Positions 9,781 to 24,262 of a DNA stretch of 64,000 nt are shown here, in pieces. Position numbers and translations under genes: made by a program. The notes beneath the pieces were generated by a model. It was not told the DNA's origin and searched no databases. It saw only the letters and a program-made list of their open reading frames with translations. Each line of letters starts with the position of its first letter. Within the stretch, counting starts at the first letter, position 1. The stretch is from NCBI GenBank assembly GCA_013400975.1, contig WBMZ01003252.1, forward strand, positions 1 to 64,000, read 5' to 3'. This stretch comes from Atrichornis clamosus. Lineage: Eukaryota; Chordata; Aves; Passeriformes; Menuridae.

Positions 9781-12700
9781 TATCTAAACCAAGATTGAAA
9801 TCATGGGATTGTCATAATTCAAGTTTATACAATCTTTCTCTCTGATGATGTTTTCCTTTTCTAAGTTCAGTGAGGGCATTTAGCCATCATTGCTTGCATC
9901 ATCAGACACAAGTAGAGCAGGTCTTCCTAGTACCAGCTTGATGAAAGCTGTGCAAGTCCTCTATGCTACGCTTTGCGACTTCTGCTCCAAAACAGTGGGC
10001 AATATCATGTGAAAAGACAACGCTGGCATGTCTTCAGAGGCTTCAGAGCTGAACACTCGTAAATTTACATGCCAGTAAATAGGCAACAATAAATCTGACC
10101 TTTCTGAGCCACAGGACTACAAACTTTGCAAAAAGACAACAGGAAGTTTTGCTGCAGCTGCTTGCAAAAACAAGGAGATTATCTTGGTTTTGTTCTGTCT
10201 ATAAGTGCAAGAAATACTGAGTTAGCTCATTTAAGGAGATCTGAATGTAAGGAAAGTCAATAGGTGGGTGATATAAGAGATGAGTGAATGGGAAGTACTG
10301 AGGGTGAAGCATAAATAGGGGATATTTTTTAATCTTAATTTCTGTGTATAATTTTGGGACCAAAACAGAAAGCCAATAAAGCACACCACTTGCTCCTTCT
10401 ACTGTTTTTCTTCTGAACTCTTTTTATACAATTCATATAAAATCATAGCAGTATAGTTAAAAACAAATTTATAAGCCACAGAAAAAGTACAAAGAGACAT
10501 GCAATTACTTGCATCACAATAAATAATTCCCAACACAAACAACAATAACAAAACCAAAAAACACATCCCCTCCAAGCACACACTTCCCTCTGCTCAGTAC
10601 TCACTAGTACAGGCTTGTTAAGATGCAGGCTATTAATCTGGGCATTTCTTGGGACAAAAGTCAGAGCTCTGCCACTGCTGTTAACCTGCCCCAGTCTGCC
10701 TTCCCAGCTGTGCCTTGCTATGTCACAGTGTTTCTCCAGGGTGAGGTGGCATGTCTGCAGCTGGTGGCCAAACTGGTCATGCCTGAGGTGGCCACCCTGC
10801 TGGGATGCCTTTGTCCCTCACAGTGTACACTAAAGCCCCACTTCTGTAACAAATTTAAGCTGGGTTCTCCTGCCTAAACCTCAGACTCATTAGCAGGTAC
10901 GGGCTGACTGGCATGACATTTAGCTCTGTTTTCTGTATTCCCCTATTCAGCCAGTTCTGGCTTTGTCCTTGTGACCAGATAGGGAACAGGCAGTGAAGTG
11001 CATCAATACTGATCTCAAAGGAAGTGGGAAGGAGTGTAATAATTTCCTAGCACCCAATTGCCAAAAGCAGGGTTGCATTAACATGCCTTCCTCATGAGCC
11101 TGTTGCAGATTTGCAAGTCATTGAACTGCTGCACGGAGCAGGTTTTATGAGCCCCATGTGCTCTCTCAGCAGAAGTGAGCAAGGCAGTGCCAGCAGTTGA
11201 CAAGGCCCAAAGGATGACAAAAAGCTTTACTTCTGTATGGGTGTTTCTCACTTCTTGCTGTCCCTATGCCTGGGAAAATGGGGGAAAATGTACATGTCTC
11301 AAAGCACAGCAATCCCAAAATAGCTCTGCAGCCTATATCACTAAAGAGGAGGGAATAACTCACAGAATTATGCTTTATAAACCAACCCTCCACACACTGT
11401 CTGTCTTGAAGGATTGTCTGCAGTGTGCATTAATACATAATGCTGAATCACCAGTGGCTGAGGAAGCACAAGGTTTTGGAGCCTAGAACAAGCCAGTGGG
11501 AAGCTGTTTATGGTAGTGGGAATTTTTTGAGTATTTTTGAAACAAACCTTCTACAAACCCGATTTCCATAGCTGAAAAAGAAAGAATAAGAACAAGAACT
11601 AAAAAGAAGATAAAGCTATTAAAATTGTGTCTGACTCATGACTTCATTTTTTTTCATCTCACCCCTGAACTTCTTAGGTAATCCCTACTGTGATTGTCAT
11701 CCTGTTTAAACAAATACATTAAGTATAAAATACATATACATAGGACATATTGCAATTATTGAGACCTAGGAATAGAATATAATCAACTGGCATTTTCTAG
11801 GGTTGGTTGGCAGACTCTAATGTTAATTCTAAGTGTTGATTTATGATGCTAGAATTTAATCTTATCGTGAGATAGGATTGCAGTCACTAGAGATGAAGAA
11901 ACCTTATTCATTTATTTCACTGAAAGATAAAGTTCAGCAGCTAAGGACAACAAGAAAAATACATGCTGAAACTTTTTTCAGGTTTTCAGACTTATACTCC
12001 TTTTCTTGCATTACATCTTGTTGTATTTTCTGGTTTTATCTGATTGTTTTCTGTCAATATTTTTCAGTTATTTTGGTTGGTAAAACTGACACGAAAGAGA
12101 GAGTGAGAAAATGGGAGATATTTCTAAACATAATCCTCATGATGTATGCATTAAAAAAAAAAGAGAGATCATTCCATATAGTCCTTTTTTATAGACACAA
12201 TTAAGGATGATGAAGAAAGATAAGTGCCATGGGAGAGCAAAAGCATGAACACATACCTGAGATACTTCAGGCCCTGCTTCAGTACCTCAGCAGTAGCACT
12301 GACTGGACAGTAAATCCATCTTCATTGCTTTGTCTTTTGCCCATTTCTAGAGTTTCTCCAGAGGGAGAGCTGATCTTCACCACTCCCTTAAGGACAGACA
12401 TGATCAATGCTTTGTCCTTTAGTGGTTTCTTGCATAGCAGAAGAACTGGGGTGCCTCATGTTGGTTAAACTATACCTTCCTGATTTTCAGAGTTTTAATA
12501 AAAATAATAGGTGCCTTTTCCCTCAGAAAGGCATTTGGTTTATTATGCTCAACAGACATTAATTTCAACACAAATAGAATGAGCGGATTAGTTTATGTAG
12601 TTTAATATAATTAGTAAAAGATACTACAATGAATAAGGCAAACAAGATTTTAGTCAGTGAACTGAAATGCAGGAAAATTCTTGAAAATACAAAGTATTCA

Positions 12701-13559
12701 TACTGTGTGAATCAAACTATTTTTAGAGCATTTGCTCTGGTCAAATATGCAGAATGCTGAGCAAGCAAGTACTTCATACAGGCTATGAGAAAAATACAAA
12801 TTTCTGCATAAAACCTCAGAATTTCTCTATCTTCCCTTCCTGAAATTGTGATTAAAAGTTATAATTTTTAAATGAAAAGGAAGAGAAGTACTGAAAACTT
12901 TTAATTTGGAAATTACAAATTATTACATTCATAGGAATACAAAGTAACCATATTGTGCCAAAACTCCATTTAATCAAGTGCCATTTTTCTTAAAGTGACC
13001 TGACATGTATTACTGGAGAAAAGTTTAAGTGTAGAGCAATCTTTTCAAGAGCTGAACAATGACCAATGTGCAGATTTAACAGTGTTTAAAACACTGATGG
13101 ATTTCTCATCCTTTAATTTATATAACATAATTTTAGATAATTTTTTTTGTCTCCCACAATCAATGAATTCCAGTATTTTATTTACTGAGAAAAAAGAGTG
13201 CTTTTCTCATCTGTTTTGTACCTGACATTCAATATTTTCAGTGGGTGATCACTTTTCTCCAATTATAAAAACCAATGTTTTTATTCTTATTCACTTCTCC
13301 ACATGGATTTCTAGATGTTGGTCATATCCCCCCACTGCTACAGAGTTTCAGGGTATAAACCCCTTTCTTGTACAGAAACTACCCCATCCTACTAATCCTT
13401 CTTAATTTGCTCCTCCCTTCTACTTTTTTTCCTAAATTTCCTATCATCTTCCTATAAACTAAACTGTATGTAATATTAAGCACCAGTTTTTTTTGTGTTT
13501 CTGGCTACTTCTCATCATTGAGCTAACATTTGCTGACAACCACCCTGAGCTCCAATATG
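9781..13559. other. Non-coding DNA, no gene recognised
   Basis: Mixed composition. A GC-richer pocket at about 10615-10880 carries overlapping frames of 72 and 84 codons, and another at 11160-11490 carries frames on both strands. None shows a known domain or clear splice-site pairing. 11690-13200 is strongly AT-rich with homopolymer runs (for example near 12150). A non-repeat exon cannot be excluded without alignment, but nothing positive supports one. Confidence 0.55.
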
Positions 13560-14395
13560 TCTTTCCTGAGTCTTTCCTAAGCACTTAGCTTAGTCTATGT
13601 CACGTGTACCTTACTGTGTGGCCATTTACTGAATTTCTTTTACCATTGACATGTGGCGATTGTCTGAAGTACTCTATCATTAGTATCAGTTTTGAGTGTC
13701 TTGAATTATTCTGTCTCACTCGTACAGTTTGTCACCTGACTATTTGCTCTCTGTTTGAGGTCATTTATTAACACACTGGACAATACTTTTTCCAAGGGCC
13801 TGGAGAACCCTGCTATAAATAGCTTTTCAGTGTGAAAACCAACCCTTTATTCCTACCCAGTTTTTCTTTGCTTTTAACCAATTATTAATCCATGAGAGGG
13901 CCTTCCCTCTTACCCATGACAGCTTAATTTCTTTAGAAATCTCTTCTAAGGGACTTTGTTGAATCCTTTTTCAAAATATAAGTATGGAGTCATTGGGTCA
14001 CCATAGTTCATAACCTTTATGACTTCTCAAAGAACTTTCATTGAGCTGTCAGTGGACTCCTTTCACAGAAGCCCAGTTGGTTCTTCCTTGGAATATATCA
14101 TATTTATCAAGATATCTGTTATTTCTCTCTTTTGTTATAGTTTCTTTTATTTACCTGATATGGAAGTCAGACTCACTATAGCTCCCTGAATCATTTGTGA
14201 AGCCTCTTTCAAAGACTGGGAACTCATTAACTGACTTCCACTTCCCTGGCATTGAAACTCGTAAAGCAATGCCTCACATACACCTCAGTTAATAGTTCAG
14301 CGTTTAATGTCTGTGTTTCTTTAGGACTCTTGGGAGAACATTGTTGAAGAGTTCTGCCTTCTTTTCAAATTCTATAATAGTAACCCACTCCTGAG
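13560..14395 (-). mobile_element. Very old CR1/L3-like LINE, reverse-transcriptase region
   Basis: The plus strand matches the reverse complement of the conserved CR1/L3 reverse-transcriptase region over about 800 bases. Landmarks are cagtttgtcacctgactatt (about 13726), gaggtcatttattaacacac (13757), ttaaccaattattaatccat (about 13876), gagggccttccctcttac (about 13896), gggactttgttgaatccttt (about 13950), gatatggaagtcagactcac (about 14157) and ttaggactcttggga (about 14321). The last block corresponds to the part upstream of the polymerase. Frames are destroyed by stops and shifts. Because it is so diverged while the order of blocks is intact, it probably dates from an early amniote or early bird ancestor. 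Edges are approximate. Confidence 0.65.
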
Positions 14396-17300
14396 ATCAA
14401 AATGTTTGATAATTTTAAATGACTCAAAATGGAGCAGCCTGGGTGCAGGAAGCCCTGAAATTTTGATATGCTTATACGGTAGCCCTGGCAATATGAGATG
14501 TGATGGATTCTCATTTCCACTTTTTAGTCTAAAAGCATATCTTTTGGAAATAGCAGCTCCCATGTCACAGAGAACAGTAGTTGACATTTTTACCTACTTA
14601 CACTTAGTAATTTACCTATTTAGTAAGCAAGAAGATTTCTTTTAATATGGCTGTGGTCCTGTATCATACAGATACATCTGCAGGCATTTACTTAGTATTT
14701 TTTTTTTGGTGGTGATGGTGAGAAAGAAAGGAGAGAATGGTACAATAACCTTACCTATATTTTCCTAAGTATCGCTCTTGTACTAGTGAGTTGGTTTTTC
14801 AAGAACATGTGTTTTTCAGCTTTTGCTGAACTGTTTTGTTTACTGGGTTTCTGAAATCAGACTGCAAGCCTTTATGCCAGACTTTGAGGATACTAGATGT
14901 AGATGTCAAATGCACGGAAAATATGTGGTTTCAGAATTCTGTATCTGCCTTTATAGCCTGCTTCAGAAAACAGAAAACAAAACCCTTAGGCTGGTCACCA
15001 CAGAAGAAGTGTGGAAGGGAAAGAGGATGGCTGAGAAAATACAGAGGGCAAGAGCAGAAATGACCACCATTATCACAGGAAGCAAAATGAAAGATGAAAG
15101 TTTTCACCTAACAATATCTTTAGTATATATTTGTTTACTATTGAAAACCAGCTACATGTATATTTGCAGGGAACAATGCACTACAATATGAAAAATTAAT
15201 ATAAAATTACATTTAAATAACTAATGTGTTGGCACCAGAACTGATGCAGACCCAGGAGGAATGTGGTTCCCTTGTTAAAATATGTTCATTACCATAAGAA
15301 GCACAAATATGAAGGGCAGGAAGGGAGGAGGGTTCCCATGTTAATAAATATTTACTCCATGATTCCTGAATGACAGAAATCAACAAAAGCTGGGAAGGAG
15401 AAAGTTCCAGCAAGTATTCCAACCTGAACATAAAATTGAAATCAGAAACTTGAACCTAAATTTTGAGTTCCTTGTTTCTTCTTAACCTGAGTCACAAAAT
15501 ACAAATTCCCCCTGGTTTTCAAAGTTTGATTATGCAAGTAAATAAGAATGGCTCCAACTATCCCGTCCTTCTTTCCTACATTGAGGTCAGAATATCTACT
15601 TGTCTCTTCTGTAATTTTTTCCCCATGAAAAAAGAAAAAAGTGGAAAAATTGTTTTCACTAACGCTACCTTATATTTTTATTATGCCTTTAATTCTAAAA
15701 GACCCTATAAGTTTTCTATGAGAATATGAACCATTTCATCTGCTGCTAAAATGCAGCTAGCTGTCAAGTAACTCTAAGACTACACAACTCTGGGTAATAC
15801 CAAACAATATTTTAAATTAAACAGGTGAAAGACAGGAACCAAAGTGTGAGAGTTGGAAAAGAATAAACCCTTTTTTTCTTTTCAGTGACTATTTGCAACT
15901 AGCTAAACAATAATAGCTTGATTTAAGGTCTCTGCCATTGGCATGCAGTCACAAATACTGATTAAAAGGAAAGACAGAGAAATAGGATCCACCTGTGAAA
16001 TAATCAAACTAAAAATATCAACTATTTTGTTGGAAGTACCCTCCATAGAATTGATCCAGCTCTCTCCTGCTTCACTTAGGAGCTTTAAAGAAAACATGCT
16101 CAGAGGTAGCTGGATGCTAGCTTCATAATACTTGGGAGGAGGGGAAATCTCATTAGTTGCTTTCCTTAAAATGCCAATCCTGCAAATGGATATGTATTAA
16201 CGGGATTTGTTAAACTTCGTGTTATACTATGAAGGTGGCAGGGATTTAGTTTGCCTGTTGCATAGCTCTTGTTACTGGCACACAACTCACGTCACGGTCC
16301 CATGGCATTTGGGTGACAACTGCTGCCTTACGTCGGGAAGCATCCCACCCCCACCAGGCAAAGAGGATGCACATGTGTGCCACAGTGTCCTTGTGCCCTC
16401 CCAGAGTCTGTCTGAGCACAGCCATGGCTGGTTTGTGCAGGCAAGCTGGAAGGAATGAGCCCAAAGTCGTGCTTTATGGACTTTCCAGCATTCGCTCTGT
16501 ATAAACTTGCATGGTGTAAATTAAAGGATGCCTTTTAGCCCTTGAGCTAACTGCTCTGAGGGAATTTAATAAAGTAACTTTAACAGGAAGTGGTAAAACA
16601 CATTTTTGAGCTGAAAAGTGGAGAATTAGAAACATGGAAATGTGTGCAATCTGATTAGTGGCTCTGTGAGGTTCCACATGCATGTTCAATAGGGAAATAG
16701 AAACTGGGTCTGCTTCTAAAATAAACATAAAACCCCTTCAAAGTACAGCTCTAAGATAGATTTTCTCTTTTAATGCCTATTACTCCATAACTCCAGTGAT
16801 GCTCAGCATCTGCTGTCTGTTTTTGCAGCCTACACCGACATAGTAATATCTAAGACCAGTTTTTGCTATCAATATTCTCTACCATCTGGGAGTCAATCAC
16901 CTTTTGAGACAGCTATAGGGTTTATCTTATGAAGCACTGCCACCAATGTTTGGATGCATAACCCCTTTGATGAAGGTGGTCCTTGAGGTGTACTGGCAAG
17001 GGTGCCTCGTGCACCTACACACACAGAGAGAGGGGAGACTGGCTTGGCAGCCTCTTAGGTAGGGTTGGCCCTGGAAAAATAAAGCTCAGAATAAATACAT
17101 GGAGAAATTTTCAGATGCCACTATTTGCAGTCGGAGCCAATGTTAAAGCAATTTGGACAAGAGTGAGCTCCAAACCACATGCCCATTCCCTGAAATAACA
17201 GGCTCCTGTTGCCACCACCACGAGAAATACTCGCTGCCCAGGAAAGGTGGGTACCAAGCCATACAAACTTGCAATAGACACACCAGTTGCCAAACATGAA

Positions 17301-17744
17301 AAGTGAAACGAAAGCAGATTCACAGATTAACCCTAATAAAGGAAGAAGGGTATTACATACATCAAGGGCAAGTCCTACTCAGGAATGTAGTTATACTCCA
17401 GAAAAAAAAAGCACCGCATCTTTAAATAACTGTGCGAGGTAGATAAAGAGTTGGAGCTGTGCCAAGGTAAAAGTTGTAAAACTGGATTGATTTTTGCTAC
17501 AGCTTGCTAAGGGCTCCCTAGAGCGAGGATGCAATGTTCAAATATAATAATTGATAGCCTGAAAAAAATATTTCTGATAAGTGTGCAAATGTAACAGAGA
17601 GCCCTGTCAGAGATGAAGCAAGCTTTTGTGTCCCAGCTAACCTGAATACTGGGGTGACCCAGATTTGCTGTTCCTTTCCCTGATTGCAGTCACATCCTTC
17701 AGCAGGAAAGAAAATGGGCCTGGGCTTTGAACAGGGTATTTTGT
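14396..17744. other. Non-coding DNA, no gene recognised
   Basis: Unique-looking sequence. The largest frames are 122 codons (14823-15191, plus) and 88 codons (15463-15729, plus), with no domain, low-complexity composition and no supporting start context. A GC-richer pocket at 16230-16460 has frames on both strands and no recognisable product. Confidence 0.55.
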
Positions 17745-18260
17745 TAAGTGCTGTCGTGGAAAAGTAATTACTCAACAGCCAGACCAGTGCATATGTAGGG
17801 GGAGGGCTCTGGGGAAGGAGGGAATTCACATTCATTAATAGCACCCCAGCAATCCCTAAGGGAAGAGGAGTTAGTGCTAATTTAACCTCTTTTCAGCCTT
17901 CACCTTAGTATGGTGACCACCTCAAGCTCTGTGTATATGTGTATAAATTGCTTAAGATTCAATTGAACACATTAAGTTTTAAAAAGGATTTAAGTGAAAA
18001 TTTTCAATAGCTTCTGAAAGGGGATAATTTATTAGCTCTGAGTAAATTAAAATCTCAAGCAGGGGTAAAGACTTTAGAGATTACTTTAATACATTTTATA
18101 TGCTTTCAACAGAAATGTTCCTTTAAATGGTCCAAAAATCAGCTAATTTTGTCCTATTTAGTAAATTACCTCCTAAGGCTCTAATGTTACAGATTACAAT
18201 TGCTAAAAAAAGTTATGCCTTATCAAATAAGAATAAACTGCATTTTTATAGGTTTAAATA
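17745..18260. other. Candidate conserved non-coding element
   Basis: Non-repetitive sequence with a TAATTA core at 17765-17770, further ATTA-type cores near 17830-17850 and 17880, and long stretches with no transposon wording. The composition resembles conserved developmental enhancers. This is inference; an alignment to other birds or reptiles is needed. Confidence 0.25.
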
Positions 18261-18334
18261 TAACACTTTTTTATTGGGTTTTTTTGTTTATTTGTTTGAT
18301 TGTTTTCATAATTCAGGCTGGTAAAATGCTGCGT

Positions 18335-18790
18335 TAAAATAATGCCAAGAAGGGAGTGTATCTTTTACATTCTTGTTAGGTCAGATAATAACGCAACAGA
18401 ATGTCATGGCTCCATCTCCCATATACCATACTAGCAATTTAGAGTCTATTTTGTCCTTGAGATCAGACATATGATCAAATTACTCTGGTTAACTGTCTCA
18501 ATAAATGCCTGTGCAAATGTTCTTAGCCCATGGCACATTCTGAGTAATTTGGCTTGGGTTAGCCCCTTTTCACTGCAGGCTAACGTATGTCACATTATCT
18601 TGTATTTGTAGTGGACAGTTACTGCAGCCTTGTTGATGTGTGGTAACATGCTGTGCTGAGCCTGTTTGATTATGACTGAATCCTGAATTTGTCTATGAAA
18701 CCACTGGTTTCCAGGTTTAAGGTCTCTTTGGGAAGGATGACAGGAAAAACATTGGCTCTGAACAAAAGCCATGTACATCCATTCTTTACA
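18335..18790. other. Candidate conserved non-coding element
   Basis: A second unique block of even composition close to the previous one. It has no repeat signature and no credible frame: the 62- and 89-codon frames that overlap it are on opposite strands. The support is texture only. Confidence 0.2.
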
Positions 18791-20884
18791 CGGTCAACAG
18801 GCTGCCTTTCAAGTTATTTCCTTTATGGCAAGAAACCATACTGCCTGCTCAGCAGAGAAGCTGGCTTGGCTTTAGGCAGCTTTATGGCTATCAGCAGCTG
18901 GGAAGCCAATGACTACATTTCAAAACTAAAAATCAGTTTACACAGGGAAAAGGTTTAGAATTACTGTTCTTGCAAATCACAGAAGTCTATATATATGTTC
19001 TATACATCACTGCCTTAAAGTTGTTTCTGCTGCTGGTGAATATGTCTGTGGTAATAAATTTAGCAGTGACAGAAGTGGGACTGAAACTTGACTGTTCATT
19101 TTGGAAAGGTTGATTGGTGTCTGACAGGATTTTGTCCTGGTCAAGCTGCTGGTCTTTAAACTGTTCCTGGGAAGGGTTTGGAAAGTAGCAGAGATTTGGG
19201 TGGTGGAGGTGGGGAGGTGTTGAAACTAGCCAGTCCTACTCAAAAGGAAAGAGTGTGAATGAGTGTCACTCCATGCCAGTTTACCTCAGAATGAAAAATG
19301 GCCCCAAACCCATTTATTTTATTAATGTTAATGCAACCTAACTTACAAAAAGGGGTCAAAGAATTAGTCAGGTGATAAGTATCTGGTGAGGAGAAAATGC
19401 TTTCAAAGTCTGATGAAAGTAAGATGGGGACGTTGACAGTAAGTCATGATGGGGTAAGGAATAGAGTGTAATGAGAAGAATAGAAAGAAGGAAGGCTGAA
19501 TGCATAGATTATAAGGACGCAATCAGGCTGCAAAAGAAGAAAGAGCCTTGAGCAGAAATAATGGAAAGTATTACTGCATCAGATACTGAAAGGGGAGACT
19601 TTAAGAGCCTAAGCTACAAAATAAGGTACTAGTGGTTATTGAACAAGAAAAGGAAAATAAAGTTGGAAAGAGGAATTTGTATTCAGGATTTTTTTTAGTT
19701 ACAAGAAATAGGTCAAGCAAGGCCCTCCTTTGGATGGATATCCAGATCCATACACCTATCTGCGTGGACATATGTGTGCAACAGATTTTAAGACTGAGTT
19801 ACCTAAAAAGAGTGACTTTTGGGGCTTGGATCAATTAGGATCTTCAAGAATTTAAAGGAAAATAAGTTTCTTTTCATGATAGGATTATGGAGAAGGCAGG
19901 AACAAATGTAGTTTGGCAACTGTGTTATGTTGCTCAGGAAAGGGGTAGTTACACTTTTATTCATAGTTTTATGTGTCTGTAGCACTTGTCCACACATGCA
20001 ATATGATTGCTATTGGTATTCAGAGGGGCTACAGAGTTTTAATTGTTCATTGTTTCAGGATCAAATTTGTCCATTACCACAGTAAGCACAAAATCCAGCA
20101 ATGACCTGAACAAAAAGTAAGCATTCAGCAATTCTTATAAAAGAGCTAAAAAAAAGACCTCATGTGTGGGCAGACCAGATGCATCTTCAGTTGTCTGCAA
20201 AGACATATCCTTGTGCCTAATGATTTAGTCCTATAAGACAGGTGAGACAATTTTTGAAACAAGTCCCTAGAGCCCTGAGACTAATGAAGTCTGGCTTCCT
20301 GTGAATCTGTTTCACAACTGTTGTATTTTGGTTTCTAAAAGGTCCCAGATCTGACAGAAGCTTTCTACAGGTTTAGTCGCTTATGAACTCATTCTCCACT
20401 GCAGATTTTCCCATCTGAGAAGGTGCAAATCTCCCTTCCCCAGAGCATTTAAGGGGTTTCTTCTTTTGTGCCTGGATTCCTATAAAGCTTTGAGTACTGA
20501 AACATCTCTTATATCTCAGCACTCTGTCAAATTTAACAGCGCCAGTGAGGTCAGAGGATCGACAGAGGATACAGACAGGGATAGGAATTATTTTCTAGCC
20601 AAAACAGTAACTTATTAATTGTCATGACTGTACTTTGGTCATAAAATGTCCCATGCTGGGCTAGTCCAGTGCTGAGCCTACTCCAATACATTACCTCTGC
20701 TTACGCATATCTTTTACTAGTGCTCATCGCCTACTTAGTCTGAGAGTAAAGTCTTGTCAACTGAAAAATAATATGCAAAACCACTAGTCATATTCTTTTC
20801 TTGAAAGAGTCCTTTTTTACCTCTTTGTCTCATGTCCTTTGTGATTTCCACAAACATTTTTGAATTCTCTCTGTCTTGTGGTGC

Positions 20885-20911
20885 TTTCTTTTTTTTCTTT
20901 TTTTTTTTTTT
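20885..20911. repeat. T-rich low-complexity tract
   Basis: Twenty-seven bases, almost all T. It is followed by acag, which makes it look like a splice acceptor by chance. On the minus strand it gives a lysine/arginine run at the end of a short frame. Confidence 0.85.
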
Positions 20912-23900
20912 ACAGAGAATGCCTCTTGAAAAGAGGGTGGTTCCCCCAAAGGTGCTATTCCACTGTCATATGATGACATTATAATACTTTCCATATTATT
21001 GTTTTCTTTTATTATTTTGTTCTTTGATGCCTTCTGGAACGCTAAATCTCTTTCAGCAAATAGCTGCACCACAGCAGCAACCAGCACTTCTCCCTTGCAG
21101 AAAGTACTTTCATTAACTTAGACTCACTGCTCTTTAAACTCAGAGATCTCAGTAGTTCAAATGATTCCTCTTTCAAGATACCTCAACCTGCATTCATTGA
21201 ATTTCCCCTGCTACCCCACTGTCCTTTCACCTCACTTCCTTCAATTTCTCCAGAGCTCTCTGTAAATTTCTTTAGTGTTGATCAGCCTTTGTGATACACC
21301 TAAGCATGGTCAACTCAGTGCTTACACAGATTTTATGTCACTAGCTTTCAGAAAAATATCAGTGATAACATACACCTTTAGATTATCCCAGTATTAATCA
21401 CTTTTTTTACCACTGGAAAATGGAGCAGTTTCTGCTTTGTGATGTCCTGATTTTAACCCAGAGTACTGGTAACATGGTGTTACCTTTTTCAAAATTTCCT
21501 ATGGGAAACTTGCAAAACTACTTTTAGTAAACCAAATACATTAGATCAATCCCATTTTTTTAATCTCAAATTTTGCTGAAGCACTCGAGGAATGCTAGAA
21601 GAAAAGAGTGATAGATTATCCATTATCAAGTCATGCTGCTTTGTTCCAATCATATCATAGCTAAGTGTTTTACACATTAGCATTACAATCAGTGAAGGTC
21701 CTTGGGAGATTATTTCGAGATATGACTAACTTTAAACACCGAACTTGTACCCTTGAAGCCAGTGTCCTATTTACATGCTTTAAATTTAGTGTTGTGCTGA
21801 AGCCTGGACCAGCAGAGTTGCAGTCCTTAGGCAGTGAACATTTCCTCTTCAATTTATTTTTTTTTTTAATGAGAGATTGAGTCTTTTTGCTAGCAGCTGC
21901 CTCAGATAATTCTTAAATCTTGTGGAGATTTAGTAGTGACAGATATTTCTGACAATCGGAGAGGCCACGGCTATTCAGGGTTGGAGCCAGAACTGAATTT
22001 TACCTTACTGAGAAGTGGTCCAGTACAGGATGGAGAAGGGAAGGGAGATGCACTGAAAAGACTGTGGTGCCTGAGCTTGTTCTGCAAGGTGGTCCCTAAA
22101 GCTGCAGCCTCGTGCAGAGGAGAGGAGCAACCAGCAAGCTGTCCCTCCTGGAGCACTGGCACAGACTCAGGAGCCAGTAATGCCATCCCACAACTCCAGT
22201 AGTCTGCTGTGCCAGCGCAATGCCTGCTCTTGCTTATGCCTTGAGCAGCCAGGCACTCAACTCTTCAGTAGAAACATGAGAAGGCTTTCAACATTCCAAC
22301 ACTTGGATAAATCCCTTCAAATCTCTTAATAATTTTTGCTTTCTCTGGGTCCAAACCTCTCATTTCAGTTCTTTTATTTATTTTACCACCTTCAACTGCT
22401 ATGACCTGATGTGTTTTCATCAGCGCAGTTAGCAGATCACACAGCTAGATCCAAGCACATCTCACAGTGTCTTTCTAGCCAACTCAGTCCTTCAGTTCTT
22501 CCTTTCTTTCCCTCTTTTCCTCTCTCCCATCCCCAAATCTTGACCATCACTATGTTTTTTGGTGATTTTATGTTCTCTGGCATCCTGGTTCTTGCTTTTG
22601 GGCAAAGACTAGTCACTGCCTTTAGTTCTCACATGTTGGATTCTCGAGAGTCAGATGAATCCTGGAATGTATTGTGAACTTTTAACCCCATAAAATCAAG
22701 AGATTGATTTGAAAGAAAGTAGTGACTGCATTAAAATAACTGAATAAAGATATACTTGAACATATGGGAAGGTATGTTATAGAAGGCATGAACATTTAAG
22801 GCCCAACGCGCCAGTACTGGAGACTTAGAGACTGAGTTTGCAGAATGTTGATAAGATCCTTTAATTTATTTTTTTACTGAATTTACTCTCCAATTCTAGC
22901 TAGGATTTCACTGTAGTAATACAAATTTCATATTGACCCTTTAAAATTATTCACTGACCACTTTTCACACTTGTTTTATGAAACAGTCAAAACATTTTTC
23001 ATTCCTGCTCTTAAAAATTTTTGGATCTGTAAATAGAAACATTTATTTTTATCTTCTATCAACTATAAGAAGCCTTCAAGCTGGAACACATATTGTGCAC
23101 TGACTACAAGAAGTACCAAAGAACAGAAATGTCAAATAAACCTAGTATTTCAAGAGACAGAGTCTACCATTAATATATTCTTGTGCAAGAGTCTTTCTCA
23201 TGGTCATAGCCACTAGGAATGTGTCTGAATAGCAAAAGAGAAAGGGTGAAATCTCATTAATTTCAGTGGGGACAAGATTTTAGCCAATTTGCTTGTTGCT
23301 ATAAATCCAACCTTACGAGGACTTCTAATATGTTGCTTTAAACACATTCAAAGCTGATGCAACTTTTTTTCACAGTATTTTTTCCCAGATGTTTGTGTAT
23401 CTAACAATATCCCTAAAATGGTGCTATGTTAATACCTCCGACAGTTTTGATTTTTTGAAAGTAGAATCTAATTTTAGAAAACCATTAGATAAGTTAGAGT
23501 GAAAGATTCACCAAGTAAATGGTACTTTATAAATCTTCTTGTCTAGATGGATGAATTAAATACAAGTGTCTGGTTTTATTTTTACTTGATAAGCATTGAG
23601 ACTACCATGAATCCCAAATGGATATTTTTGAGAACAATGAGATAAACTCCATCTAATTGCAATATTTTGAATTTTTTTGCTGCTTACTGAAGATACGTAG
23701 CATATGAGCTTTTATCTAGATGACCTGATTCTCAAATTCCAAACACTGAGGACTGGAAAGTAAGGCAAGAGCTAAAGATAAATAATTTTTTTTTTTTTAA
23801 ATCTGCATTTATTTGAGCTATGGATGAATAAAATATAGGGCACATAAAAGTGACAGTACCTTCTAGGCTAGTAGATTGCACAATCTGGACTTTCACAGCT

Positions 23901-24262
23901 ACAGTATTTTCTCAGGCATGTGCTACACTAAGAATACTAAAAATATACAGATTTAAAAGGTGATGCTGACAGAACATCTAAGTAATGATAAAATACTCAA
24001 TACCCATGAATTACATCTTCCAAAGTGTCTTGAAACTAAGCACAAAAGCCTTCACTCTCTACTCATATTGATGTAAATTGGAGGGAACTTTCTGGGGTGA
24101 AAACTCAACTATATAGATATCCACAGTACAACTGATGAGTGGGTGGTGGCAAGCTTGAATTGATAGAACCTTTAAATTCCTGGCTGCAGTTATAAAATTA
24201 TGTCTATTCAATTTTGTCTTTGAGAAACTATTAATAAAGACACAAATATCCAGGTGGCAGAG

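Noticed and set aside
14823..15191. 122-codon plus-strand frame
   Set aside because: Second frame overlaps in the same place, no domain, ends in AT-rich low-complexity sequence.
17405..17480. Faint MIR-like wording
   Set aside because: Only short words match and the order of MIR core blocks is not convincing.
20830..21087. 85-codon minus-strand frame ending in a lysine-rich run, near an acceptor-like T tract
   Set aside because: The basic tail is only the T tract read backwards, and the acceptor-like acag is on the opposite strand to the frame. No family match.
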